A stretch of DNA of 64,000 nt from Agathobacter ruminis (GCF_002735305.1 NZ_PDYG01000100.1:1-64000); one strand, 5' to 3'. Shown: positions 44,293 through 56,169, numbered from the stretch's first letter. Translations and numbers: made by a program. Notes: generated from the letters alone by a model not told the origin.

Positions 44293-45711
44293 ATGGAAGA
44301 AGAATTATTAGAGGATCTTGTTCTTTCTCAAAAACCGGACTATGCAACCGAAATCATCGGTATCCTCCGCGGAAATGAGGCACCGAGAGTGATTGCGGAT
44401 AAATTGTCCGATTATCATGAGGCGGATATCGCAGATATTCTGCCTATTATTTCCGAGCAAGAACGAAAAAAATTATATCGAATCGTAGATGTGAGCTTTT
44501 TGTCTGATATTCTTGAGAGCGTGGAAGAAGAAGAAGCTTCCAAATATCTCGACGAAATGGACCTTCGCAAAGCGGCAGCAATTCTGTCCAAGATGGAGCC
44601 GGATGCAGCTGTGGATGTCCTTCGTGAAATCAGAAAAGAGCGCAGGCTGATTTTAATTGATTTGCTCAATGACGAGGCAAAGAAAGACATTGCTTTGATT
44701 GCATCTTTCGACGAGGATGAGATCGGTAGCAAGATGACCACGAATTATGTGGTCATCCGTGAGAATCTTTCCATCAAGGAAGCAATGCATTCCCTTGTGG
44801 ATCAGGCAGCAGAGAATGATAATATCTCCACTCTGTTTGTGGTAGATGAAGACGGCATCTTTTATGGTGCAGTCGACTTAAAGGATTTGATTATCGCGCG
44901 TCAGGGCACCAAAATGGATGAGTTGATTATGACTTCTTATCCGTATGTATACGGCCATGAGACCGTAGACGACTGTTTGGAACGCCTGCGTGATTACAAT
45001 GAGGATTCCATCCCGGTTCTGGACAATGACAATACGCTTTTGGGTGTAATTACCTCGCAAAGCATGATCCAGGTTGTCGATGATGCGATGGGTGACGATT
45101 ATGCAAAGCTCGCTGGTTTGACCGCGGAGGAAGATTTGCAGGAGCCGCTCGGACAGAGTATGAAGAAGCGACTGCCATGGCTGCTGATTCTGCTTGCACT
45201 TGGCCTGGGCGTATCAACCGTAGTCGGCGTCTTTGAAAAGGTGGTTGCGGAGCTGACCATTATCATGGCATTCCAGTCACTGATTCTCGACATGTCCGGT
45301 AATGTCGGCACACAGTCGCTTGCGGTTACCATTCGTGTTTTGATGGATGAAAATCTGACAGCAAAGCAGAAATTCGGTCTGGTGACCAAAGAAATGCGTG
45401 TCGGTTTCTTCAACGGATTGTTGCTGGGTATTATATCATTTATATTTGTCGGTCTGTACATCGGACTGGTGAAGAGACGCGGTATTGCATTTGGCTATGC
45501 CGTATCCGGATGCATCGGGGTGTCCATGATTGTGGCAATGGTAATTTCGGCTGCGGTCGGAACGTTGATTCCATTGCTGTTTAACAGATTGAAAGTGGAT
45601 CCGGCAGTCGCGTCCGGACCGCTGATTACCACAATCAACGACCTTGTTGCGGTGGTGACATATTACAGTTTGAGCGGACTTTTCCTGATTGGAATATTCC
45701 ATTTGGCATAA
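44293..45711 (+). CDS. mgtE: Magnesium transporter MgtE
   Basis: Dimeric Mg2+ channel. 472 residues: N-terminal helical domain (about 10-135), two CBS domains (about 140-265) that sense cytosolic Mg2+, a connecting helix and five transmembrane helices (about 295-470). The pore region has MSGNVGTQS and the family signature DPAVASGPLITTINDL. GAGGTGAGAAA lies upstream of the start. It is preceded by a structured leader, and aroB follows 15 bp downstream. Confidence 0.96.
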   Translation: MEEELLEDLVLSQKPDYATEIIGILRGNEAPRVIADKLSDYHEADIADILPIISEQERKKLYRIVDVSFLSDILESVEEEEASKYLDEMDLRKAAAILSKMEPDAAVDVLREIRKERRLILIDLLNDEAKKDIALIASFDEDEIGSKMTTNYVVIRENLSIKEAMHSLVDQAAENDNISTLFVVDEDGIFYGAVDLKDLIIARQGTKMDELIMTSYPYVYGHETVDDCLERLRDYNEDSIPVLDNDNTLLGVITSQSMIQVVDDAMGDDYAKLAGLTAEEDLQEPLGQSMKKRLPWLLILLALGLGVSTVVGVFEKVVAELTIIMAFQSLILDMSGNVGTQSLAVTIRVLMDENLTAKQKFGLVTKEMRVGFFNGLLLGIISFIFVGLYIGLVKRRGIAFGYAVSGCIGVSMIVAMVISAAVGTLIPLLFNRLKVDPAVASGPLITTINDLVAVVTYYSLSGLFLIGIFHLA

Positions 45712-45726
45712 GGATAGGAGTTGAGA

Positions 45727-46839
45727 ATGAGTACCTTTAATGTGGAATTAAAAAAAGTGGTAGACGACAGTTATGAAATTGAAATCGGATATGATCTGAA
45801 AAACAAACTGGTATCCGATTTGGAAAAAGGATTGATCGGTAATATCAAAAAGATTGCGGTCATCACAGATTCGAATGTGCGCGATCTCTATGCAAAAGAA
45901 ATCTGCGAAGCAATCGTAGATGCCGGATATTCTCTCGATCTGTTTGTATTTGCAGCAGGAGAGAAGTCCAAGACCCGCGAGACAAAGGCAAAGATTGAGG
46001 ATGCGATGCTCGAAAAGGGTTATCGCAGAGACTGTGCCATCCTTGCAATCGGCGGAGGTGTTGTATCCGATCTGGCAGGATTTCTGGCAGGGACTTTTGC
46101 AAGAGGTGTTCCGTTTATCAATTATTCCACCACATTATTGTCGGCTGCGGATGCATCGGTCGGAGGTAAGACAGCGGTTGATACGCCGCTTGCAACCAAT
46201 CTGATTGGTCTGTTCAATCAGCCACGCAAGGTATATATCGATATCGAAACATGGAAGTCGCTTCCACAGCGCGAATTGCACAGTGGAATGGCAGAAACCA
46301 TCAAGCATGCATGCATTCGCAGCAATGAGATGTTCCTCTTTCTGGAACAAAACATGGAAGATATTTATGCATTAAAAAAATTCCCATGTGAATATATCAC
46401 TGAGAACAATTGTCAAATCAAATATCAGGTTGTAATGAAAGATGAACTTGAGAGTGGTTTGCGTGAAATCTTAAATCTCGGACATACGGTAGGACGGGCA
46501 ATTGAAACCGTCAGCGATTACCGTCTGCTCCACGGAGAAGCTGTTTCCATCGGACTTGCAGCGGAAGTTCTTCTGGCAGCCAGACTTGGATATATGTCGG
46601 AAGAGGAAGCAGATCGCGTCATCGCACTGTGCCAAAAAGCGGGTTTGCCGACGCGAATCCCGGAATATATCGACCGAGAAGCTCTGGTGCGCAAACTATA
46701 TACCGACAAAAAAGTACGTGACGGCAAATTGCGTTTTGTATTGCAAAAAGGAATCGGTGATGTCGTGGAATTCGGACCAAATGTGTATTCCACCCCGATT
46801 GAGGAGAGCGTTGCACGCGAAATCATTATGGAATTATAA
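45727..46839 (+). CDS. aroB: 3-dehydroquinate synthase
   Basis: Second step of the shikimate pathway, DAHP to 3-dehydroquinate, NAD and divalent-metal dependent. ATG 45727 has AGGAG 7 nt upstream (TTG 45721 overlaps it). 370 residues. Motifs are GGGVVSDLAGFLAGTFARG (NAD), TTLLSAADASVGGKTA, GHTVGRAIE and LLHGEAVSIG (metal His). Its 3' end overlaps the convergent tmcAL gene by 14 nt, leaving no room for a separate terminator. Confidence 0.96.
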   Translation: MSTFNVELKKVVDDSYEIEIGYDLKNKLVSDLEKGLIGNIKKIAVITDSNVRDLYAKEICEAIVDAGYSLDLFVFAAGEKSKTRETKAKIEDAMLEKGYRRDCAILAIGGGVVSDLAGFLAGTFARGVPFINYSTTLLSAADASVGGKTAVDTPLATNLIGLFNQPRKVYIDIETWKSLPQRELHSGMAETIKHACIRSNEMFLFLEQNMEDIYALKKFPCEYITENNCQIKYQVVMKDELESGLREILNLGHTVGRAIETVSDYRLLHGEAVSIGLAAEVLLAARLGYMSEEEADRVIALCQKAGLPTRIPEYIDREALVRKLYTDKKVRDGKLRFVLQKGIGDVVEFGPNVYSTPIEESVAREIIMEL

Positions 46840-47995
46840 TCGGTGACTGTTGCATTTCATTGATGCGCGGGGCAAAGTCCTGACAAGCCATCTGTTCATA
46901 TAATGCAGCAGCATACAGATCCAATTCAAAAACAGAATATGCAGATTCATGAAGCAAGCTTTGTGCCGATGCCGGTTTGGTAATCAGCGGGACAGAGCTT
47001 GTTTTTTTGATTTGAGAAAGCAGTTCCTGTGCGCTCATTCGAAAGCCGAGTACGCGATAATAAGGCGCATAGTGCATATCCTCATTTTTGATATTGAGCA
47101 TGATATGCAAAAGCACACGACAAATGCGGGTATAGGTATAATTTTTGCTTTTGAGCAAATGCGCAAAAGATACAAAATCCGTATATTGCGGCAGTAATTT
47201 GCAGATGCGGTTGCTCAAGTCTTTGTCACAGTCGAGATATTGGTCGTAACCGGCCTTCTGTGCGGCAAGCAAAGCCTGGAATACCAATGCATTCATATCG
47301 GTTTCGCTGACATATTTGCGCTCGGTCGGCTCCGGACTTTCTGTTGCAAGCAGTTGCGTACGGATGGCACTGGCAGACAGATATTCTCCTTCCGTGGAAT
47401 TGTCATGATAGCTGTGCCCGATACGCGCAATCGGAAGCACCGTGCAATGATGGCGCAGTGCGGCGATGGTATATTCGATTCCCAGAATGGTATTGGGCTC
47501 GGATAATGCTTCCAAAATGGCAAAATCGTTTGCAATTTTGTGAGAAAGGCAATAATCGGACAAAGCCGCAGCCCTTGCTGCCGGATAAGTCAGTCCGGAT
47601 GCAACCGCAGAACGAATGGATTCCTCAATCTGCTCGTTTTTTTGCATGAGAATATCCGCAATCGTCTCAAACGGAAAGTCCGGATGCTCCGTACCAAAAC
47701 AAATGCAATCGACAACACCGGTATCGACGAGCATGCGAACTGCATACTGCGCGAAATATTCTGCCGACGCAGTGGCATACAGACACGGCAATTCGATGAC
47801 CACATCGGCCATGGAGAGCGCCATGCGTGTGCGCGTATACTTGTCCATGCATGCAGGCGTTCCCCGCTGCACGAAATCTCCGCTCATTGTGACGATGGCA
47901 TAATCTGCCCCGGTGCGCTCCTTCGCGCAGCTGATCAAATATGCATGTCCCTGATGAAACGGATTAAATTCTGCAACAATGCCGATTGCTTTCAT
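46826..47995 (-). CDS. tmcAL: tRNA(Met) cytidine acetate ligase
   Basis: Uses acetate and ATP to make N4-acetylcytidine at the wobble position of elongator tRNA-Met. 389 residues. The nucleotidyltransferase-like N-terminus has IVAEFNPFHQGH, TMSGDFVQRGTPA and ADVVIELPCLYATASAEYFA; GTEHPD follows. Convergent with aroB (14-nt overlap). Upstream on the minus strand is a good promoter and then the second giant palindrome. Confidence 0.94.
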   Translation of the reverse strand: MKAIGIVAEFNPFHQGHAYLISCAKERTGADYAIVTMSGDFVQRGTPACMDKYTRTRMALSMADVVIELPCLYATASAEYFAQYAVRMLVDTGVVDCICFGTEHPDFPFETIADILMQKNEQIEESIRSAVASGLTYPAARAAALSDYCLSHKIANDFAILEALSEPNTILGIEYTIAALRHHCTVLPIARIGHSYHDNSTEGEYLSASAIRTQLLATESPEPTERKYVSETDMNALVFQALLAAQKAGYDQYLDCDKDLSNRICKLLPQYTDFVSFAHLLKSKNYTYTRICRVLLHIMLNIKNEDMHYAPYYRVLGFRMSAQELLSQIKKTSSVPLITKPASAQSLLHESAYSVFELDLYAAALYEQMACQDFAPRINEMQQSPIIIP

Positions 47996-48029
47996 AAAAA
48001 TTCCTTTCCCATTCTCTCTCTATGCTTCG

Positions 48030-48058
48030 ATTATACACTTTTTATCTTCTTCCCACAA
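48030..48058 (-). promoter_or_regulatory. tmcAL promoter
   Basis: On the minus strand, TTGTGG (48053-48058), 17-bp spacer, TATAAT (48030-48035). Confidence 0.6.
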
Positions 48059-48078
48059 TGACAGTTCGCCCCTCTTAC

Positions 48079-48496
48079 CGCCCCACTATCATCTGCCGGT
48101 CAGGACACACGGCATTCGAAAGCAAGATTCTCCGCAAAGCCGCGCACCGCTTCTTTGATTGAGGTTGTTCTTTCAACTATTTGCACTTCTCCGGCACTGT
48201 CTTTTCCACGCAAACACCCGATATTCCTGATCACTTTCCTGGGCCATATAGACCGGTGGAGGAACATCATTGGGAACGCGCTTAGTAAAACAGAAGCCGC
48301 TTTTGCGAAGCGCTCGATACGAGCCGCCACGGACGGCGGCGAGAGCCGATGGCGTCCCGGATGGACGCTCTGAGGCGGTATCGAGCGCTCAAAAACGGCT
48401 TCGTTGTTTTACTTAGCAAATGGACAGTGTTCCGTACCGGTCTATATAGGACAGGCGCGCCTATCATGTCCTGACCGGCAGATGGTGGCGGGGTGG
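48079..48496. repeat. Giant imperfect palindrome 2 (~418 bp)
   Basis: The 581-bp gap between tmcAL and the HAD gene is mostly this element. Outer arms 48079-48109 and 48466-48496 pair, sharing CATCTGCCGGTCAGGACA with only small changes around it. Inner arms 48241-48323 and 48373-48452 pair (GCCATATAGACCGGT with ACCGGTCTATATAGG; GCGCTTAGTAAAACA with TGTTTTACTTAGC; GAAGCGCTCGATAC with GTATCGAGCGCTC). The left side carries about 131 nt (48110-48240) between the arms with only about 13 nt opposite. The tip again forks into two hairpins (48323-48340 and 48352-48368). It ends about 17 bp before the -35 of the HAD gene. Confidence 0.9.
48323..48340. repeat. Apical hairpin of palindrome 2, shared with palindrome 1
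   Basis: GCCGCC pairs with GGCGGC around ACGGAC. The tip of palindrome 1 (6680-6697) differs at a single loop base. The second tip hairpin (48352-48368) is GCGTCC/GGACGC with loop CGGAT. Confidence 0.85.
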
Positions 48497-48512
48497 CAGG
48501 AGGGGCGATTGT

Positions 48513-48540
48513 TTGCGAAATGGAGAAAAAAGTGTATAAT
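48513..48540 (+). promoter_or_regulatory. Putative promoter of the HAD phosphatase gene
   Basis: TTGCGA (48513-48518), 16-bp spacer, TATAAT (48535-48540); start codon 36 bp downstream. Confidence 0.6.
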
Positions 48541-48576
48541 ACGAAGCGATATACAATAGAATGTGATGGAGATTTT

Positions 48577-49377
48577 ATGAAGAAAAAAGCGGTATTTTTT
48601 GATATTGATGGGACACTCTGGGATGAGAAGATGCATATTGAGGAGAGTACCAAAGAGGCAATTCGTAAATTGAAGGAGAATGGCCATCTGGCCTTTTTGT
48701 GCAGTGGACGCAGCCGCTCCTCGATTCAGGCGCAGCATCTTTTGGAGCTTGGCTTTGACGGAATTATTGCGGCATGTGGCAATTATGTGGAAATGAACGG
48801 AGAAGTCATTTATGACAATGTGATGACGACCGAAACCGCAAACTGGGTGGCAAAGACACTTGCGGACTGCAGGCTGCCATCGGTGCTGGAGGGTCCGTAT
48901 GACTGCTGGATCGATACGGAAGGATTTGAAGAGGATCCGTATGTTGATTATCTGTTTGCGCTTTTGGGCGAGAATGCACATCCGATCCGGAATTCGCAGA
49001 AGGACTTTTTGATTGAAAAATGTTCGTTTGACAATTTCCCGTATTCCGAATATGCAAAGGCAAAAGAGATACTCGGAGAGAAGTTTGATTTTATCGAGCA
49101 TTCGAGTGAGCGTGATTTTCATGTCGTGGAGATGATTCCGAAGGGGACATCAAAGGCGACCGGAATCGAATGGGTGCGCAAATATCTTGGTTTAAACCAT
49201 GATGATATCTATGCGGTTGGAGACAGCGTCAACGATCTGGATATGCTCAAATATGTTTCTCACAGCATCGCAATGGGCAACGGCGTCGAAGCAATCAAAG
49301 AAATCTGCGAATATGTCACCAAACGCATCAACGAAGGCGGCATTTATCATGCGATGGAATATTACGGATTAATATAA
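48577..49377 (+). CDS. HAD-superfamily hydrolase, Cof type
   Basis: ATG 48577 has TGGAG about 8 nt upstream and gives a 266-residue protein starting MKKKAVFFDIDGTLWD (motif I with both catalytic Asp). LCSGRSRSS is motif II, the C2 cap lies in the middle, and VGDSVNDLDM is motif IV. Cof-type HAD enzymes dephosphorylate sugar phosphates or flavin/PLP cofactors; the substrate here is not predictable. Confidence 0.92.
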   Translation: MKKKAVFFDIDGTLWDEKMHIEESTKEAIRKLKENGHLAFLCSGRSRSSIQAQHLLELGFDGIIAACGNYVEMNGEVIYDNVMTTETANWVAKTLADCRLPSVLEGPYDCWIDTEGFEEDPYVDYLFALLGENAHPIRNSQKDFLIEKCSFDNFPYSEYAKAKEILGEKFDFIEHSSERDFHVVEMIPKGTSKATGIEWVRKYLGLNHDDIYAVGDSVNDLDMLKYVSHSIAMGNGVEAIKEICEYVTKRINEGGIYHAMEYYGLI

Positions 49378-49404
49378 AAAAAGTATAAAACCTTACAATG
49401 TGAC

Positions 49405-49433
49405 TTGACAAATGAAGGGTGGAAAACTAATAT
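49405..49433 (+). promoter_or_regulatory. groESL promoter
   Basis: TTGACA (49405-49410), 17-bp spacer, TAATAT (49428-49433): a near-consensus sigma-A promoter just upstream of the CIRCE operator. Confidence 0.8.
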
Positions 49434-49444
49434 AGGATTATCGG

Positions 49445-49471
49445 TTAGCACTCGAAAGAAAAGAGTGCTAA
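49445..49471. promoter_or_regulatory. CIRCE operator (HrcA binding site)
   Basis: TTAGCACTC and GAGTGCTAA are separated by exactly 9 nt, a perfect match to the CIRCE consensus bound by the heat-shock repressor HrcA. It lies between the promoter and groES, so heat-shock control of groESL is expected. Confidence 0.97.
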
Positions 49472-49496
49472 TAAACAGATAAAGGAGGCAACATAA

Positions 49497-51420
<1,924 letters not shown>

Positions 51421-51421
<1 letters not shown>

Positions 51422-51532
51422 TCTGTCGCTTGCTTGCGAAGCAAGGATGCGACTCGGAAATCTGTCGCTTGCTTGCGAAGCAAGGATGCGACTCGGAAAT
51501 CTGTCGCTTGATTGCTTGCGTAGCAAGGATGC
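51421..51532. repeat. Three tandem 39-bp hairpin repeats after groEL
   Basis: Units start at 51421, 51460 and 51499; the first two are identical and the third is altered inside and lacks its end. Each forms GTCGC..GCGAC around an inner CTTGC/GCAAG hairpin followed by GGAT. The GGATGCGACTC part resembles the GGATGCGCACTC of element B and the minus strand of the 54-bp repeats. The array lies in the 3' untranslated region of groESL, before its terminator. Confidence 0.9.
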
Positions 51533-51567
51533 AAAAAGTGCTCTCGATATCGAGAGCACTTTTTTTA
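51533..51567 (+). terminator. groESL terminator
   Basis: AAAAAGTGCTCTCGAT pairs with ATCGAGAGCACTTTTT without a spare loop beyond its centre, then T residues. Confidence 0.9.
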
Positions 51568-51642
51568 TGCCTGTTTCAAGGTGGACATGATTTCTAACTT
51601 TTAAGGAAACCATTTCGACCTAATGTGGCTTTTAACACTACA

Positions 51643-51671
51643 TTTACAACGCGTCTTGTATTATGTATAAT
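51643..51671 (+). promoter_or_regulatory. degV promoter
   Basis: TTTACA (51643-51648), 17-bp spacer, TATAAT (51666-51671). Confidence 0.6.
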
Positions 51672-51749
51672 CTGATATGTTGAATAAAAAAATTAAGATA
51701 TGGTTTCAAAAAACACATGATGGAATCGACTAAGGAGAAAACCAAAATT

Positions 51750-52628
51750 ATGAAGAACGTTTGCGTAATTACAGACAGTAATAGTGGAATTACACAAAAA
51801 GAAGCAAAAGAATTAGGGGTTGTGGTAATGCCGATGCCTTTTTATATTGACGGAGAAATGTTTTACGAAGATATCGATTTTACGCAGGAGCAGTTTTATG
51901 AGAGACTGCAAAGCGATTGCGAAATCAAGACTTCGATGCCGCTGGTGGGAAATGTGACAGATAAATGGGACAAGATTCTCCGTGAATATGATGAAATCGT
52001 ATATATTCCAATGTCATCCGGCCTGAGCAGTTCCTGTGAGACCGCATATATGCTGGCGCAGGGATATGACGGAAGAGTTCAGGTGGTCAACAACCAGCGC
52101 ATCTCCGTGACCCAGAGACAATCCGTGCTGGATGCAAAAGAATTGGCTGCAGCCGGAAAATCTGCAGAAGAAATCAAAGATATTCTCGAGAATGAGAAGT
52201 TTGAATCATCCATTTATATTATGCTTGACACCTTATATTATTTGAAAAAAGGTGGACGCATCACACCGGCAGCCGCAGCGCTCGGCACATTGCTGAAATT
52301 AAAGCCGGTATTGCAGATTCAGGGAGAGAAGCTTGATGCATTTGCAAAAGCAAGAACCGTCAAGCAGGCAAAAGATATCATGATTAAGACAATGCATCAT
52401 GATTTTGATGAGCGTTTCAAAGATCCGGAAGGAAAAAATATGCATCTTGAGATTGCATATACCTATGACCGTGAAGCAGCAGAACAATTTAAGCAGGAAA
52501 TGCTGGCTTCCTTCCCGAATTTCAAGGATGAAGATGTCGTATTGAATCCATTGTCACTGTCCGTATCCTGTCATATCGGACCGGGCGCTTTGGCAATTGC
52601 GTGCTCAAAAAAGATTCAGGTATTATAA
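51750..52628 (+). CDS. DegV family fatty-acid-binding protein
   Basis: Members bind a fatty acid and serve as FakB-type subunits that present it to the kinase FakA; no fakA is in the window. The start is uncertain: ATG 51750 has AAGGAG 12 nt upstream and gives MKNVCVITDSNSGIT, the family start; ATG 51717 has none. 292 residues. PMSSGLSSSCETA and LYYLKKGGRITPA are typical. Confidence 0.9.
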   Translation: MKNVCVITDSNSGITQKEAKELGVVVMPMPFYIDGEMFYEDIDFTQEQFYERLQSDCEIKTSMPLVGNVTDKWDKILREYDEIVYIPMSSGLSSSCETAYMLAQGYDGRVQVVNNQRISVTQRQSVLDAKELAAAGKSAEEIKDILENEKFESSIYIMLDTLYYLKKGGRITPAAAALGTLLKLKPVLQIQGEKLDAFAKARTVKQAKDIMIKTMHHDFDERFKDPEGKNMHLEIAYTYDREAAEQFKQEMLASFPNFKDEDVVLNPLSLSVSCHIGPGALAIACSKKIQVL

Positions 52629-52646
52629 TTTTTGTGAGATATTTCG

Positions 52647-52675
52647 TTTACTTATGCAGGCAAATCCGCTATAAT
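52647..52675 (+). promoter_or_regulatory. purA promoter
   Basis: TTTACT (52647-52652), 17-bp spacer, TATAAT (52670-52675), lying upstream of the hairpin at 52698, so that hairpin is in the purA leader. Confidence 0.6.
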
Positions 52676-52697
52676 CAATAAGTAAAAACGGCAGGAC

Positions 52698-52730
52698 AAG
52701 CGTGATGTTTTTACATCGCGCTTTTTCTTT
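52698..52730 (+). terminator. Terminator hairpin: degV end and/or purA leader attenuator
   Basis: AAGCG-T-GATGT pairs with ACATC-G-CGCTT around TTTT, followed by TTTCTTT. It ends transcription from degV, but the apparent purA promoter lies before it, so it may also act as an early attenuator for purA. Confidence 0.75.
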
Positions 52731-52771
52731 GCAAAAATAAGTATTAATTTTGACGCTAGAAAAGAGGATGA

Positions 52772-54061
<1,290 letters not shown>

Positions 54062-54075
54062 AACCAAAAACTCGA

Positions 54076-54104
54076 TTGTCTGATTTGCGAGAAAGTTCTA
54101 TAAT
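54076..54104 (+). promoter_or_regulatory. ackA promoter
   Basis: TTGTCT (54076-54081), 17-bp spacer, TATAAT (54099-54104). Confidence 0.65.
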
Positions 54105-54158
54105 AGTAAATAGTGTTTATTATAAAAACTTTAAAATAGACATAAGGAGACGAGAAAA

Positions 54159-55352
54159 ATGAATGTATTAGTAGTAAATTGTGGAAGCTCTTCATTAAAG
54201 TATCAGCTGATCAATTCAGACACAGAATCCGTATTGGCGAAGGGCCTTTGCGAGCGTATCGGAATCGATGGCCGTCTGGTATATCAGAAAGCCGGCCTTG
54301 ACAAGGAATTCACCGAGGCACCGATGCCGACACACAAGCAGGCGATTCAGATGGTTTTGGATGCGTTGGTAAATGAAAAGACCGGTGCAATCAAATCATT
54401 ATCAGAGATCGATGCAGTCGGACATCGTCTGGTACACGGCGGCGAGAAATTCTCAAGCAGCTGCGTCATCAACGACGAAGTCATAAAGGGCGTAGAGGAG
54501 TGCAATGATCTTGCACCGCTTCACAACCCGGCAAACTTAATCGGTGTGCGTGCATGTCAGGAACTGATGCCAAATGTACCGATGGTTGGTGTATTTGATA
54601 CCGCTTTCCATCAGACCATGCCGGCAACCGCTTATATCTATGGTCTGCCATATGAATATTATGAGAAATACAAAGTTCGTCGTTACGGATTCCACGGAAC
54701 CAGCCACAGTTTTGTATCAAAGAGAGTGGCTGAGCTTGTAGGAAAGAATTACGAAGACTTAAAGATTATTGTATGTCATCTCGGAAACGGTGCATCCGTA
54801 TCCGCAGTCAAGAATGGAAAGTGTGTAGATACTTCCATGGGATTGACTCCGCTCGAGGGACTTTTGATGGGAACCCGTTCCGGAGATCTCGATCCATCCA
54901 TTCTTGAATTCATCTGCCAGAAAGAGAATCTGACAGTATCCGAAATGCTGACTGTATTAAACAAAAAGTCAGGTGTGGAAGGAATTTCCGGGGTGTCTTC
55001 CGACTTCCGTGATCTGACAGCAGCTGCTGAATCAGGCAATGAAAAGGCAGCACTTGCAATTGAATCATTCTGCTATCGCGTTGCAAAATATGTCGGTGCA
55101 TATGCAGCAGCAATGAACGGTGTGGACGTGATTGCATTCACAGCGGGAATCGGAGAGAATGATGACAATGTTCGTTCTAAGATTATGGGATATCTCGGAT
55201 ATCTCGGAATCGGACTGAACGAAGAAGTAAACAAGAAGACACATGGCGATGATGCAATGATTTCCACCGCAGATTCAAAGGTTCAGGCATGGGTTGTTCC
55301 AACCAATGAAGAACTTGCTATCTGCCGTGAGACAGTCGCACTTGTGAAATAA
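54159..55352 (+). CDS. ackA: Acetate kinase
   Basis: Converts acetyl phosphate and ADP to acetate and ATP, the substrate-level phosphorylation step of acetate fermentation. 397 residues. VLVVNCGSSSLKYQLI, GHRLVHGGE, FDTAFHQTMP, RRYGFHGTSH, HLGNGAS and FTAGIGEN are the family motifs. pta, often adjacent, is not in the window; ackA has its own promoter and is followed by that of the DUF177 gene. Confidence 0.98.
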   Translation: MNVLVVNCGSSSLKYQLINSDTESVLAKGLCERIGIDGRLVYQKAGLDKEFTEAPMPTHKQAIQMVLDALVNEKTGAIKSLSEIDAVGHRLVHGGEKFSSSCVINDEVIKGVEECNDLAPLHNPANLIGVRACQELMPNVPMVGVFDTAFHQTMPATAYIYGLPYEYYEKYKVRRYGFHGTSHSFVSKRVAELVGKNYEDLKIIVCHLGNGASVSAVKNGKCVDTSMGLTPLEGLLMGTRSGDLDPSILEFICQKENLTVSEMLTVLNKKSGVEGISGVSSDFRDLTAAAESGNEKAALAIESFCYRVAKYVGAYAAAMNGVDVIAFTAGIGENDDNVRSKIMGYLGYLGIGLNEEVNKKTHGDDAMISTADSKVQAWVVPTNEELAICRETVALVK

Positions 55353-55360
55353 AAAAGATA

Positions 55361-55389
55361 TTGACAAATTGCAAACATCTCGCTATAAT
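55361..55389 (+). promoter_or_regulatory. Promoter of the DUF177-rpmF unit
   Basis: Consensus TTGACA (55361-55366), 17-bp spacer, consensus TATAAT (55384-55389). The strongest-looking promoter in the window, as expected for a ribosomal protein unit. Confidence 0.85.
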
Positions 55390-55415
55390 AGTTCGAGTGT
55401 GGGTAGGAGTAGACC

Positions 55416-55940
55416 ATGATTTTTGATATTACTGATGTTATAAAGACAATCAATAAGAAAAAAACATACGAAGCTCCGATTGAATTGGAGACATTCAGCT
55501 CGCGTTTGGGAGATTTCCCAATCACGAAAAAAGCACCTGTGAATCTCACTGTTGAGAACCAGGAAGATGCGGCATTGCTCGTATCCGGTACGGTTGAATT
55601 GACAATGGAGATTCCATGCGATCGCTGTTTGGAACCGGTTCCTACCGATTTTTCATTTCAAATCGACAAAAAGCTGAAGCTGGTTGACGGTGAGGCAATC
55701 GATGAGGAAATGGAAGAAACAGACTACCTGATTGGGTTTGAAATGGATGTAGACAAATTGATCTACGCCGAAATCTTGGTGAACTGGCCGATGAAAGTTC
55801 TGTGCAAGGATGATTGCAAAGGAATTTGCAAAGTATGCGGAATGAACTTAAACGCAGGCACCTGCAAATGTGACACTTTTGTTCCAGATCCAAGAATGGC
55901 AGCAATCCAGGATATATTTAAAAATTTTAAGGAGGTGTAA
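55416..55940 (+). CDS. DUF177 family protein (YceD-like)
   Basis: A 174-residue cytosolic protein found before rpmF in most bacteria; E. coli YceD is linked to 23S rRNA accumulation. IPCDRCLEPV and CKGICKVCGMNLNAGTCKC give a cysteine set that could bind zinc. TAGGAG lies about 7 nt upstream. rpmF begins 4 nt after its stop. Confidence 0.9.
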   Translation: MIFDITDVIKTINKKKTYEAPIELETFSSRLGDFPITKKAPVNLTVENQEDAALLVSGTVELTMEIPCDRCLEPVPTDFSFQIDKKLKLVDGEAIDEEMEETDYLIGFEMDVDKLIYAEILVNWPMKVLCKDDCKGICKVCGMNLNAGTCKCDTFVPDPRMAAIQDIFKNFKEV

Positions 55941-55944
55941 ACAG

Positions 55945-56124
55945 ATGTCTATTTGTCCAAAGAATAAGTCTTCTAAGGGAAGAAGAGATAAGAGAAGAGC
56001 AAACTGGAAGATGAGCGCTCCTACTTTAGTTAAGTGCAGCAAGTGTGGTGAGCTTATGATGCCTCATCGTGTTTGCAAGAACTGTGGATCATACAACAAG
56101 AAAGAAATCATTCCACAGGCATAA
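55945..56124 (+). CDS. rpmF: Ribosomal protein L32
   Basis: ATG 55945 with AAGGAGGTG about 7 nt upstream; longer in-frame extensions overlap DUF177. 59 residues starting MSICPKNKSSKGRRDKRRAN, with two CxxC pairs (CSKC and CKNC) forming the zinc ribbon. Large-subunit protein, last gene of the unit. Confidence 0.98.
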   Translation: MSICPKNKSSKGRRDKRRANWKMSAPTLVKCSKCGELMMPHRVCKNCGSYNKKEIIPQA

Positions 56125-56136
56125 GAAACATGAATT

Positions 56137-56169
56137 CAAAAACCTCTCGCTTTATGCGAGAGGTTTTTT
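56137..56169 (+). terminator. rpmF terminator
   Basis: AAAAACCTCTCGC pairs with GCGAGAGGTTTTT around TTTAT, then T. Confidence 0.93.

Noticed and set aside
47540-48061. 173-residue plus-strand frame opposite tmcAL
   Set aside because: Antisense shadow of a clearly conserved gene, without a ribosome site or recognisable domain.
48100-48330. Minus-strand 76-residue frame in palindrome 2 as a gene remnant
   Set aside because: Part of it looks protein-like, but it runs through pairing arms and has no start signal; kept only as a side note in the findings.
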